A stretch of DNA of 64,000 bases from Janthinobacterium agaricidamnosum (GCF_003667705.1 NZ_CP033019.1:496001-560000), one strand, 5' to 3'; positions 16,682 to 24,908 are shown, counted from the first letter of the stretch. Numbers and translations are program-made. Notes: a model not told the origin generated them from the sequence alone.

Positions 16682-17958
16682 ACGCCGGGGCCAGCGCGTT
16701 GAGCTTGCCGGCCCTGTTCAGCTACGGCCTGTTCGGCTTGCCGCTTGCCATGCTGGCGCTGCCCATCTATATCTATGTGGCGCCGTTTTATGCGCAGCGC
16801 AGCAACCTTGACCTGGCGCAGATCGGCGCCGTGCTGCTCGCGGCGCGCATCGCCGCCGCCTTCATCGATCCGGCCCTGGGCGCCTGGATGGCGCGTGGCG
16901 GGCGCAGTTATGCCATGCTTGTCGGCGCCGCGTTGCCCTTGCTGCTGCTGGGCTTTGGCGCGCTGTTCCATCCGCCCTCGATGCCGCAAGCGGCGACGCT
17001 GGCCTGGTTCCTGGCCGCCTTGCTGCTCGTCTACACGGCCTATGGCCTGGCCGGCATCGCGCACCAGAGCTGGGGCGCGGCGCTCACCCAGGCGTCCACG
17101 CAGCGGGCGCGGGTGGCGGCCGTGCGCGAAGGCTGCGGCTTGCTGGGCGTGATCCTGGCGGCCGGGCTGACTTCCGTGCTCGGCTATGACGGCTTGTCGC
17201 TGGCCTTTGCCGTCTGCTTGCTGGCGGCGGGGGCGCTGCTGCTGGCGCACGCCCCGCGTCCGGCCTTGCGCAGCGCCGGGGAAACGTTACCCGGCAATGG
17301 CTGGAAGCTGCCGTTTCGCCAGCGCGCGTTTCGCTGGCTGTTTGCCGTCCTGCTCGTCAATGGCGTGGCGGCCGCCATCCCCGCCACCCTGTTCCTGTTC
17401 TTTGCCGGCGACTATTTGCGCCTGGGGCATTACGCGGGACCGTTCCTGATCGTCTACTTTTGCGCGGCGGCCGCCTCGATGCCCGTGTGGGTGGCCCTGG
17501 CGCGCCGGTTTGGCGAAGCGCGCGCCTGGGGCGGCGCCATGCTGCTGGCCGCGACCGTGTTTGTCTGGACATATGGCCTGGGCGCGGGCGCCACCTGGGG
17601 CTTTGCCGCGATTTGCCTGCTCTCGGGCCTGGCGCTGGGCGCCGACCTGGCCTTGCCGCCGGCCCTGCTGGCAGGGCTGATCGGCGCGGCCGGCCATGCC
17701 GGGCGGCACGAAGCGGCATATTTCGGCTGGTGGAACTGGGGCGTGCAAATGAGCCTGGCGCTGGCGGCCGGCATCGCCTTGCCCCTGCTGGCCTGGCTCG
17801 GCTATGTGCCTGGCAACAGCAGCGGCGGTTTGCCGGCCCTGGCTGCCGCCTACGCCTTGCTGCCCTGCGCCTTGAAACTGCTGGCGGCGCTGCTGCTGTG
17901 GCGCGCGCCGCTACAACATATATATAGTGAACCCGGGGAGTACCGACCATGTACCTGA
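16678..17958 (+). CDS. MFS / GPH-type transporter
   Basis: 426 residues with about 12 hydrophobic helices. The start FSYGLFGLPLAMLALPIYIY and the pattern DPALGAWMARGG resemble GPH (MelB-like) sugar and lipid transporters such as MFSD2-type carriers. Within this cluster a lysophospholipid or fatty-acid-related substrate is plausible but not shown. It overlaps the genes on both sides by 4 and 10 bp. A tyrosine/arginine-rich tail follows the last helix. Confidence 0.85.
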   Translation: MNAGASALSLPALFSYGLFGLPLAMLALPIYIYVAPFYAQRSNLDLAQIGAVLLAARIAAAFIDPALGAWMARGGRSYAMLVGAALPLLLLGFGALFHPPSMPQAATLAWFLAALLLVYTAYGLAGIAHQSWGAALTQASTQRARVAAVREGCGLLGVILAAGLTSVLGYDGLSLAFAVCLLAAGALLLAHAPRPALRSAGETLPGNGWKLPFRQRAFRWLFAVLLVNGVAAAIPATLFLFFAGDYLRLGHYAGPFLIVYFCAAAASMPVWVALARRFGEARAWGGAMLLAATVFVWTYGLGAGATWGFAAICLLSGLALGADLALPPALLAGLIGAAGHAGRHEAAYFGWWNWGVQMSLALAAGIALPLLAWLGYVPGNSSGGLPALAAAYALLPCALKLLAALLLWRAPLQHIYSEPGEYRPCT

Positions 17959-18509
17959 TGAAATGCTGCCGGCGCGGCATGACGGCCGCCGCCTTGCTGC
18001 TGGCGCTGGCCGCCTGTTCCACGCCGCCCACGCCCGCCACTTACGCGCATGAAACACCCAAGCTGGACCTGCAACAGTACTTCAACGGCACGCTCGACGC
18101 CCACGGCATCTTCCAGGACCGCTCCGGCAAGGTCGTGAAACGCTTCACCGTCGTGATGCGGGCCAGCTGGGCGGGCGAGACGGGTACCCTGGACGAGGAT
18201 TTCACGTATTCGGACGGCAGCCGCCAACGGCGCATATGGACCTTGCGCAAGACGGCGCCCGGGCGCTTCATCGGCACGGCGCCCGACGTGATCGGCGAGG
18301 CCGTCGGCGAAGTGGCCGGCAATGCCTTGCGCTGGCAATACGTGCTGGCGCTGCCCGTCGATGGCACGGTCTACCACGTCGACTTCGAGGATTGGATGTT
18401 CCTGATGGATGACAAGGTCATGCTGAACCGCGCCGCCATGAGCAAGTTCGGTTTCAGCCTGGGCGCCGTCACTTTATCGTTCAGCAAACGTCCGCAGGCG
18501 GCCCCATGA
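17949..18509 (+). CDS. DUF3833 lipoprotein
   Basis: 186 residues. Signal peptide with lipobox LAAC (about Cys24). The body matches DUF3833: LDLQQYFNGTLDAHGIFQDRSG, then VRM-type strands, TLDEDFTYSDGSRQRR and a C-terminal VMLNRAAMSKFGF. Lipocalin-like and of unknown function, it is a regular member of LitR-type clusters. Its ATG lies 10 bp before the end of the transporter gene, and its stop overlaps the SDR start. Confidence 0.87.
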   Translation: MYLMKCCRRGMTAAALLLALAACSTPPTPATYAHETPKLDLQQYFNGTLDAHGIFQDRSGKVVKRFTVVMRASWAGETGTLDEDFTYSDGSRQRRIWTLRKTAPGRFIGTAPDVIGEAVGEVAGNALRWQYVLALPVDGTVYHVDFEDWMFLMDDKVMLNRAAMSKFGFSLGAVTLSFSKRPQAAP

Positions 18510-19273
18510 ATCGCAAGATCACCAGCTGGGCCGGCAAGCACGTGTGGATCATCGGCGCTTCCAGCGGCATCGGCGCCGCCTGCGCCACCCTGCTGCTGGA
18601 GCAGGGCGCCAGCGTGGCCTTGTCGGCGCGTCACCGCGCCAGCCTCGAGCAGTTGTGCGAGGGGCAGCCGCTGGCGCAGGCATTGCCGCTCGATGTCACC
18701 CAGCACGCGCAGCTGCGGGCCGTCTGCGTGGAGTTGCAGCGGCAGTGGACGCATATCGACCTGATACTGGTGGTCGCTGGTGGTTATCAGGCCATGCGCG
18801 CCGATAGCTTCGACCTTGAGGCGGCGCAGGGCTTGCTGGCCCTGAATGTGGGCGGCGTCTTCAATTGCCTGGAGCAGGCCTTGCCGTGGCTGTTGCGCCA
18901 GGGCAGCGGCGGCATCGGCATCGTCGCCTCGGTGGCCGGCTATGGCGGCTTGCCCAAGGCGCTCGCATATGGCGCCAGCAAGGCTGCGCTGATCAATCTG
19001 ACGGAGTCGCTGTATCTGGACCTGCATCCACGCGGGATTGATGTATATCAAATCAACCCCGGTTTTGTCGCCACGCCTTTGACGGCGGACAACGATTTCA
19101 CCATGCCGGCCCTGATGACGGCGCAGGACGCGGCCGCCGCCATGCTCGATGGCATCGAGCGGGGGCAGTTTCACATCCACTTTCCCAAACGCTTTACCAA
19201 TACCCTGCGCCTGGCGCGGCTGTTGCCGTACCGCGCCTATTTCTGGCTGATCCGCAAGATGACGGGCGTATGA
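18506..19273 (+). CDS. Short-chain dehydrogenase/reductase
   Basis: 255 residues. Cofactor motif GASSGIG near residue 18, DVTQ, the NVGG strand motif, catalytic Ser in IVASVAGYGG and the YxxxK pair in YGASKAAL. This is a classical SDR, acting on an unknown alcohol or ketone, probably acyl-chain related given its neighbours. It ends with a basic hydrophobic tail (RAYFWLIRKMTGV). Overlaps both neighbours by 4 bp. Confidence 0.92.
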   Translation: MNRKITSWAGKHVWIIGASSGIGAACATLLLEQGASVALSARHRASLEQLCEGQPLAQALPLDVTQHAQLRAVCVELQRQWTHIDLILVVAGGYQAMRADSFDLEAAQGLLALNVGGVFNCLEQALPWLLRQGSGGIGIVASVAGYGGLPKALAYGASKAALINLTESLYLDLHPRGIDVYQINPGFVATPLTADNDFTMPALMTAQDAAAAMLDGIERGQFHIHFPKRFTNTLRLARLLPYRAYFWLIRKMTGV

Positions 19274-19725
19274 GCACAAGCATGCTGGACACGGAAGGCG
19301 TGGAACAGGCGCTGGCGCGTCTGGTGGCATTTTACGAGCACCTGAGCCTGGAACGCCTGGCCCAGCTGGGGGCCGTGTACGCGCCGGACGCCCATTTCAA
19401 GGACCCGTTCAACGAGGTGAAGGGGCATGCCGCCATTCTGGCCATCTTCGAGCACATGTTCGTGCAGGTTGATGCGCCCCGGTTTGTCGTGCTGGAAAGC
19501 CTGGGGCAGGGGCAACAAGCCTTTCTGACCTGGGAGTTTCGCTTCCGCATGAAACGACTGGTATCTGGCGAACAATGCATACGCGGCGCCACACATGTGC
19601 GCTTCGATGCGCAGGGACGGGTGCTCGTGCACCGCGATTATTGGGATGCGGCGGAAGAGTTGTATGAAAAACTGCCGTTGCTGGGCTCTTTCATGCGCCT
19701 GCTCCGGCGCGCAAGCCAGCGTTAA
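19270..19725 (+). CDS. SnoaL-like / nuclear transport factor 2 family protein
   Basis: 151 residues. An NTF2-like cone fold is suggested by LARLVAFYEHLSLERLAQLGAVYAPDAHFKDPFNEVKG and the later strands FLTWEFRFRMKR and RVLVHRDYWDAAEELYEKLP. It is probably a small enzyme or binding protein. Last gene of the operon; no clear terminator follows, only an imperfect A/T-rich inverted repeat at 19730-19770. Confidence 0.87.
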   Translation: MSTSMLDTEGVEQALARLVAFYEHLSLERLAQLGAVYAPDAHFKDPFNEVKGHAAILAIFEHMFVQVDAPRFVVLESLGQGQQAFLTWEFRFRMKRLVSGEQCIRGATHVRFDAQGRVLVHRDYWDAAEELYEKLPLLGSFMRLLRRASQR

Positions 19726-19801
19726 AGCTTGTTTCTCTATGCTTTTAAGAAAAAAATGCAAAAAAGAGAAAGTAAAGATGTGAAATGGGGCCGCTGAAAA
19801 C

Positions 19802-19815
19802 TTGATTTCGGTCAA
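19802..19815. promoter_or_regulatory. FNR/Anr-type box TTGAT-TTCG-GTCAA
   Basis: Matches the Crp/FNR-family half-site arrangement TTGAY-N4-RTCAA exactly. It lies 76 bp past the light/lipid operon and nearly 900 bp before the porin, so its target is unclear. Confidence 0.4.
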
Positions 19816-20239
19816 AGTGTCGTTTTTTAGACACAAAAATATCAAAATATTGAGAAGGCAACATTGTAAGAAATTGTTTCAAGTGATGCGCAATTTGCAA
19901 GCAAGAGTCGTACTCATCCGTTCCAATCGGATGGTGGAAGCGTGGTCTGAAAAACATGGAAAACATTTCTATGTGAGCAATTTAAATTACCGGAAAGTCA
20001 GTAATTGTGTTGATACTCTGCCTATTTTTTTGACGCGTGCGCCGACGTCGAAAATAGCGCCTACGCCCCTGAATAATGCGGCAACGCACCAAAAATGGGC
20101 GCATGCATTCCCGTTTTTGGGCATTCGGCAGCAAACATTGCCGATGCCGTGTATGCTTCGTCCCGTTTATCCATTATCGCCTGACAAATTGTGCGCTTTG
20201 TCGCGTAAATCTTGGAGGGCAAATGAGGGGTAAAGCATG

Positions 20240-20267
20240 TTGACGTTTTAATCACTCGCCTGATACT
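20240..20267 (+). promoter_or_regulatory. Candidate distal porin promoter
   Basis: TTGACG (20240-20245), 16 bp, GATACT (20262-20267). If used, the porin mRNA has a 5' leader of about 430 nt, long enough for small-RNA or attenuation control. A closer promoter cannot be excluded. Confidence 0.35.
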
Positions 20268-20450
20268 GTTGCACTAATACAACGGGTGTGGACTAGGCAT
20301 GCGCTATGATGGAATGGTCAATCAGGCCAATGCATTGGTTGGCAAGGGGCACTGGCTCTGTCGCGTAGTACGGTTGGCGATGGTCGGGATGCCTGAAAAA
20401 GCCCCCGGCCTGGTACCGGAAGTAACATGTTGGAACTTGATGGAATGTGA

Positions 20451-20519
20451 AACGGTCGTTATAGTGCCGCTTCCGGTGCCGTTTGAGCACCGAACCGGCG
20501 CACGAATAACGGTCGTTAT
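20451..20519. repeat. Pair of 12-bp direct repeats in the porin leader
   Basis: AACGGTCGTTAT occurs at 20451-20462 and again at 20508-20519, 57 bp apart, flanking a small CGGTGC/GCACCG stem. Possible sites for a regulator binding on successive helical turns. Confidence 0.5.
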
Positions 20520-20626
20520 GCAGCCTTCAAGCTTATCGGTGCAATAGCGTGCCGATACCGATATGAATGTTCCTCTGACCGGAACAGCAATGTGGCAGGT
20601 GGAGACCTTGCCCTCACTCATAAAAA

Positions 20627-20643
20627 GCGCTCTGCTAGAGCGC
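20627..20643 (+). other. Hairpin in proximal porin leader
   Basis: Perfect 7-bp stem GCGCTCT/AGAGCGC with loop GCT, 57 nt before the start codon and without a following U-run. Likely an mRNA structure rather than a terminator. Confidence 0.45.
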
Positions 20644-20699
20644 AGCTCGAGATGCATAGGCTGTATTACTTTTTGCTTCAAAAATTAAAGGAAATCGCA

Positions 20700-21764
20700 A
20701 TGAAAAAAACTCTGATCACCCTGGCAGTTCTGGCAGCAGCCACTGGCGTAGCCCAAGCTCAATCGAGCGTTGTTATCTACGGTACCGTTGACGCTGGTTT
20801 CGTCAGCGAGCGCGGCGGTGTTAACGGCAACGTTAACAAACTGGACAGCGGCATTGCTTCGGCTTCCCGTATCGGCTTCAAAGGCACCGAAGATCTGGGC
20901 AGCGGCCTGTCGGCACTGTTCGTTCTGGAATCGGGCTTCGGCGTTGACAACGGTCAACAAGACGTTGCAGGCAGCTTGTTCAACCGTCAAGCTTACGTTG
21001 GTCTGAGCAGCAAAACGACCGGTACCCTGACCCTGGGTCGTCAATACACCCCTTGGTACAACACCCTGTCGAAAGTTGCTGATCCATTCGCAGCTGGCTA
21101 CGCTGGTTCCGCTAAGAACCTGTTCCCATCGAACACCCGCACCAGCAACACCGTGCTGTACACCTCGCCAAACTTCAACGGCTTTGACGCTGACGTGGCT
21201 TACACCTTCGGCGAGCAAGCTGAGTCGAACAAAATCGGCCGCAAAATCGGCGCGTCGGCTGGCTACTCGAACGGTCCTTTGAACGCTCGTATCGCTTACA
21301 ACAACACCAGCAACGACACCGCAACGACCGAAACCGGTAGCGGCCGTAACTGGTTGGCTGCAGCTAACTACGACTTCGCAGTTGCTAAAGCTTACATCGC
21401 ATACGGCGCAAACAAAGGCCAAAACAGCGCCATCCGCAACAACGGCAATGTTAACGCGTTTAACTACACTTCGGCTGGCTACAGCACCGACAGCAACAAC
21501 ATCCTGGTCGGCGCAACCGTACCTGTTGGCCCAGCTGGCACCGTAATGGCTTCGTTCATCCGCACGAACGACAAAACCGCTGCTAACGCTGATGCTGATC
21601 AATGGGCACTGGGCTACTCGTACGCTCTGTCGAAGCGCACCAGCACCTACGCTTCGTACGCTAAAATCAAGAACAAAAACAACGCTGGCTACACCGTTGG
21701 TAACAACAGCAATGTTGGTACGGGCGACAAAGCCTTCAACGTTGGCGTTCGTCACTCGTTCTAA
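20700..21764 (+). CDS. General (Gram-negative beta) porin
   Basis: 354 residues. A signal peptide (KKTLITLAVLAAATGVAQA) is followed by QSSVVIYGTVDAGF, the first strand of the 16-strand trimeric porins of Burkholderiales, and the chain ends in the assembly signal VGVRHSF with terminal Phe. ATG 20700 has an AAGGAAA ribosome site. Codon choice (AAC, CGT, GTT, GCT, CTG) differs from the GC-rich third positions of its neighbours, as expected for a very abundant protein. It forms a diffusion channel in the outer membrane. Confidence 0.95.
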   Translation: MKKTLITLAVLAAATGVAQAQSSVVIYGTVDAGFVSERGGVNGNVNKLDSGIASASRIGFKGTEDLGSGLSALFVLESGFGVDNGQQDVAGSLFNRQAYVGLSSKTTGTLTLGRQYTPWYNTLSKVADPFAAGYAGSAKNLFPSNTRTSNTVLYTSPNFNGFDADVAYTFGEQAESNKIGRKIGASAGYSNGPLNARIAYNNTSNDTATTETGSGRNWLAAANYDFAVAKAYIAYGANKGQNSAIRNNGNVNAFNYTSAGYSTDSNNILVGATVPVGPAGTVMASFIRTNDKTAANADADQWALGYSYALSKRTSTYASYAKIKNKNNAGYTVGNNSNVGTGDKAFNVGVRHSF

Positions 21765-21795
21765 TATTCGCGCAAGCGAAGCTTAGTACCGCTGC

Positions 21796-21817
21796 CAGCA
21801 TCCCTTCGGGGATGCTG
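21796..21817 (+). terminator. UUCG-tetraloop hairpin after the porin
   Basis: Perfect 9-bp stem CAGCATCCC/GGGATGCTG closed by TTCG. There is no U-run, so it probably protects the porin mRNA 3' end, with termination at the following hairpin. Confidence 0.6.
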
Positions 21818-21827
21818 ATAAGCAAGG

Positions 21828-21865
21828 AAACGCGCTGTCTGGCTTCGGCCTGGCGGCGCGTTTTT
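21828..21865 (+). terminator. Rho-independent terminator of the porin
   Basis: Arms AAACGCGC and GCGCGTTT enclose a second small stem-loop; the right arm runs into TTTTT. Confidence 0.75.
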
Positions 21866-21916
21866 GCATTGGCGGCGCCAGTTATAATGGCGCCGTTACC
21901 CAAGTAAAGGAATGCC

Positions 21917-22459
21917 ATGTATTCATTCACCTCGCCGCGCCTGGCCGCCATGCTGGCCGCGCTGCTGCTCGCCGGCGCCACGGGCGCCGCTGTTGCCGCC
22001 GTCAAGGGCAAGAAGCCGGCCGGACTGGAGCGCTATGGCGTGGCCGTCTATTCGGACCTGTGCCTGCAAAAGGATAGCGGCGAAATCGGCGGCCAGCGCG
22101 TCACCCTGCACCGCTTTGCCGAGGCCGATTCCGTCATCTATGAATTCACGGCAGGCGCCCTGAGCTGGCCTATCGTGGCCAACGACGTCAACCTGGACGC
22201 CGCCACGGGCGCCTTCGACTTCACCATCGCCGGCGCCGACAGCGAGGAACGCACCATCGTCGGCAAGTTTTCCAAAGACGGGCAGACCCTGACCCTGGAA
22301 GGTGATTATTGCGGCGGCAACGTGCGCATGCCGATGAAGCTGAGCCGCGTGCGCGATTTCGGCCGTCCCCTGAAAAATTGCACGCCATGCCCGTCGGTGC
22401 CGGAAGCGCCGGCCGAGGCGGCGCCGGCCCAGGAAAGCGCGCCAGCGCCTGCCGCCTGA
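21917..22459 (+). CDS. Secreted protein of unknown function
   Basis: 180 residues. A signal peptide (about 1-28, ending GAAVAAV) is followed by a beta-rich domain of about 115 residues with cysteines in LYSDLCLQKD-like, GDYCGGN and NCTPCPS contexts that could form disulfides. The tail is Ala/Pro/Glu-rich and low complexity. ATG 21917 has an AAAGGAA ribosome site. It is monocistronic, between the porin terminator and a terminator shared with the convergent ThDP enzyme. I do not recognise the family. Confidence 0.75.
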   Translation: MYSFTSPRLAAMLAALLLAGATGAAVAAVKGKKPAGLERYGVAVYSDLCLQKDSGEIGGQRVTLHRFAEADSVIYEFTAGALSWPIVANDVNLDAATGAFDFTIAGADSEERTIVGKFSKDGQTLTLEGDYCGGNVRMPMKLSRVRDFGRPLKNCTPCPSVPEAPAEAAPAQESAPAPAA

Positions 22460-22481
22460 GTTATTGTGACTTGCGCATGAA

Positions 22482-22507
22482 AAAGGCCCGGTATCGACCG
22501 GGCCTTT
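22482..22507. terminator. Bidirectional rho-independent terminator
   Basis: Perfect 10-bp stem AAAGGCCCGG/CCGGGCCTTT with loop TATCGA, between convergent genes; U-runs on both strands. Confidence 0.88.
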
Positions 22508-22531
22508 GTTATTTCTCGCCTTGCAAGGGGC

Positions 22532-24235
22532 TTATTTGGCCGCCTGCGCCTTTTCCGCATTCGCGCGGATGGTGGCCAGTGTCGCGTTTGGCGTGATCAG
22601 GTTGCCGTCGTAGCGCAGTTCGATCAGGGCCGGCAAGTTGTGCGCCCTGGCATGCGCCAGCGCCCGCTGCAGGGCAGGGGCGAACTCTTCCGTCGTATTC
22701 ACCGCTTCGCCATGCGCGCCATACGCCTGCGCCAGCGCCGCAAAATCGGGGTTGTGCAGGGTCGTGCCCGACACGCGGCCAGGGTAGTCGCGTTCCTGGT
22801 GCATGCGGATGGTGCCGAACATCTGGTTGTTGAAGACGATGATGACCACGCCCGCCTGGTATTGGACGGCCGTGGCCAGTTCCTGGCCATTCATCATGTA
22901 TTCGCCGTCGCCGGCGAAGGTGATGACGGTGCGCTCCGGGTGCACGATCTTCGCCGCCACGCCCGACGGCACGCCGTAGCCCATGGCGCCGTTCGTCGGC
23001 GCCAGCTGGGTGCGCATGCCGCCGTAGCGATAAAAACGGTGCGCCCACGAGGCGTAGTTGCCGGCGCCGTTCGTCACGATGGTGTCGGCCGGCACCTGCG
23101 CCATGATTTCCTGCGTCACCTGCCACAGGTCCAGCGGCGCCTGGCCATCGCGGAAGATGGGCGGCTGCTCCTGGTAGGCGGCCAGCTCGGCCTTCGCTTC
23201 CGCCGGCGTATGTTTCCAGGCGGAAGCATCGACGGGGGCCATGGCGGCCAGCATGGCGCACACTTGCGGCATGCCGCTGTTGATCATCAGCTCGGCCTGG
23301 TAGACGCTGCCCAGCTCCTCGGCGTCCGTATGGATGTGCACCAGGCGCTGGCGCGGCACGGGCGAGTCGAACAGGGTGTAGCCGCCCGTCGTCATTTCGC
23401 CCAGGCGCGGGCCGATGGCGATGACCAGGTCGGCATTTTTTACGCGCGCGGCCAGTTTCGGGTTGATGCCGATGCCGACGTCGCCGATGTAGTTCGGGTG
23501 TGCATTGTCGAGCAAGTCCTGGAAGCGGAAGGCGCAGGCGACGGGCAGGTGGTTGCTTTCCGCGAACTGCTGCAGGTCGGCGCACGCTTGCGGCGTCCAG
23601 GTGGTGCCGCCGAGCAAGACCAGCGGCTGCTTCGCCGCCGCCAGCATGGCGCGCAGCTGCTGCAGCTGGGCGTCGGACGGCGCCGCCTGCACGCTCCGGT
23701 AGGCGCGCGTGTCGGCGACAGTCGCCATGGAAATGAGCATGTCTTCCGGCAGGGCCAGCACGACGGGGCCGGGACGCCCGCTGGTGGCGACCTGGAAGGC
23801 GCGCGCCAGGTATTCGGGGATGCGCTCGGCGCGGTCGATCTGCGCCACCCACTTGGCCATCTGGCCGTACATGCGGCGGTAGTCGATTTCCTGGAACGCT
23901 TCGCGGTCGACGAAATCGTTGCCCACCTGGCCGATGAACAGGATCATCGGGGTGGAGTCCTGGTAAGCCGTGTGCACGCCGATCGAGGCGTTGGTGGCGC
24001 CCGGACCGCGCGTGACGAAACAGATGCCCGGCTTGCCCGTCAGCTTGCCGTAGGCTTCGGCCATGAAGGCGGCGCCGCCTTCCTGGCGGTTGATGATGAA
24101 GCGGATGCCCGAGTCGTGCAGGGCGTCGAGCACGTCGAGGTAGCTTTCGCCAGGCACGCCAAAAGCGGTGTCGACACCGTGGATCTGCAGGGCATCGACC
24201 AGGATCTGGCCGCCGGTACGGGGTTGTTGCGTCAT
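22532..24235 (-). CDS. Thiamine diphosphate-dependent enzyme, acetolactate synthase-like
   Basis: 567 residues. Three-domain ThDP enzyme: the Pyr domain has the cofactor-activating Glu in NRQEGGAAFMAEAYG, a central FAD/regulatory-type domain follows, and the PP domain has the metal motif GDGEYMMNGQ ending in FNN. It is the large-subunit type of acetolactate synthase, oxalyl-CoA decarboxylase or benzoylformate decarboxylase. No ilvN-like small subunit or ilvC is adjacent, so it is probably not the biosynthetic IlvB. Start ATG 24235 gives the normal N-terminus with an AAAGAG site; the upstream extension falls in a palindrome. Specific reaction unassigned. Confidence 0.88.
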   Translation of the reverse strand: MTQQPRTGGQILVDALQIHGVDTAFGVPGESYLDVLDALHDSGIRFIINRQEGGAAFMAEAYGKLTGKPGICFVTRGPGATNASIGVHTAYQDSTPMILFIGQVGNDFVDREAFQEIDYRRMYGQMAKWVAQIDRAERIPEYLARAFQVATSGRPGPVVLALPEDMLISMATVADTRAYRSVQAAPSDAQLQQLRAMLAAAKQPLVLLGGTTWTPQACADLQQFAESNHLPVACAFRFQDLLDNAHPNYIGDVGIGINPKLAARVKNADLVIAIGPRLGEMTTGGYTLFDSPVPRQRLVHIHTDAEELGSVYQAELMINSGMPQVCAMLAAMAPVDASAWKHTPAEAKAELAAYQEQPPIFRDGQAPLDLWQVTQEIMAQVPADTIVTNGAGNYASWAHRFYRYGGMRTQLAPTNGAMGYGVPSGVAAKIVHPERTVITFAGDGEYMMNGQELATAVQYQAGVVIIVFNNQMFGTIRMHQERDYPGRVSGTTLHNPDFAALAQAYGAHGEAVNTTEEFAPALQRALAHARAHNLPALIELRYDGNLITPNATLATIRANAEKAQAAK

Positions 24236-24270
24236 GTTCGGCTCTTTATATTCTAGTTGGGTGGCAAAGA

Positions 24271-24320
24271 AATGGGGCAAGCGGTGTGCATGCGCCTGCA
24301 TGCAGGCGGCTTGCCCCATT
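24271..24320. repeat. Nested palindrome (cruciform) upstream of the ThDP enzyme
   Basis: Outer arms AATGGGGCAAGC (24271-24282) and GCTTGCCCCATT (24309-24320) are perfect over 12 bp and enclose a second perfect palindrome, GCCTGCATGCAGGC (24294-24307). It lies 36 bp upstream of the ThDP enzyme ATG in its leader. Confidence 0.7.
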
Positions 24321-24438
24321 CATTCTATGTGAGCCGATTTGGCCCGGCTTTTGAAATGGCGACACCGAATTACACAATCCCCCGGGCCGGAGCCCGACGC
24401 GGGGCCCGGCGAGCGGTGTCGTTCCCGCACAGGCCTTT

Positions 24439-24468
24439 TTGCAGAAACATGCTGCGGCGCGGTACAAT
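24439..24468 (+). promoter_or_regulatory. rnpB promoter
   Basis: TTGCAG (24439-24444), 18 bp, TACAAT (24463-24468). The implied start is within a few bases of the 5' end of the RNase P RNA deduced from its P1 helix. Confidence 0.7.
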
Positions 24469-24473
24469 GGCGG

Positions 24474-24815
24474 GTGAAGCAGGCCAGACAGTCGCTGGCC
24501 GGCGCAGCAATGCGCTGGCGGGAGGAAGGTCCGGACTCCATAGAGCGGGGTGACGGTTAACGGCCGTCCGTCGAAAGCCGCAAGGTATAAGGCGAGGAAT
24601 AGGGCCACAGAGACGAGCGTATTAAGTTACGGTGAAACGCGGTAACCTCCACCTGGTGCAATTTCAAATAGGCACGCGATGATGCTGCTCGCGGAGCGTG
24701 CGGGTAGAAAGCTTGAGCGCCCGAGTAATCTGGCGCCTAGAGGAATGACTGTCATAGCGCCGACCTGCAAGGGAAGGCGCCGTAACAAAATCCGGCCTAT
24801 CGGCCTGCTTCACTT
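24474..24815 (+). ncRNA. rnpB: RNase P RNA (type A)
   Basis: About 342 nt. The ends pair perfectly as helix P1: GTGAAGCAGGCC (24474-24485) with GGCCTGCTTCAC (24802-24813). Conserved core elements in order: GGAGGAAGGTCCGGACTCC (CR-I region), AGGGCCACAGAGACGAG, the GGTGAAACGCGGTAACC segment, AGAGGAATGACTGTCATA, and ACAAAATCCGGCCTATCGG before P1. This is the catalytic RNA that matures tRNA 5' ends. It has its own promoter and a strong terminator. Precise processed ends are estimated from P1. Confidence 0.96.
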
Positions 24816-24882
24816 GAATTCCTGCTCCCTGGCTTGCCGGGGAGTATCTTGGTCACCGCAGTTTGCATGCTGCGCACCAAGC

Positions 24883-24908
24883 AAAAGCCCCGCAACGGGG
24901 CTTTTTTT
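24883..24908 (+). terminator. rnpB terminator
   Basis: Stem AAAAGCCCCG/CGGGGCTTTT with loop CAA and a run of seven T, about 70 bp after the mature RNA. Confidence 0.9.

Larger units (their letters stand above)
19726..20699. other. Long AT-richer intergenic region upstream of the porin
   Basis: 974 bp with no gene I accept. It contains an FNR-type box (19802-19815), a TTGACG-16-GATACT promoter candidate about 430 nt before the porin, a perfect 12-bp direct repeat (20451 and 20508), and a hairpin in the proximal leader (20627-20643). An ORF at 19802-20233 has no porin-like or other recognisable composition and looks accidental. Confidence 0.7.

Noticed and set aside
19802..20233. 143-codon plus-strand ORF before the porin
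   Set aside because: No ribosome site, no signal or domain, composition of non-coding DNA; starts inside the FNR-like box.
22640..24256. 538-codon plus ORF opposite the ThDP enzyme
   Set aside because: Antisense shadow with Arg/His/Gln-rich translation.
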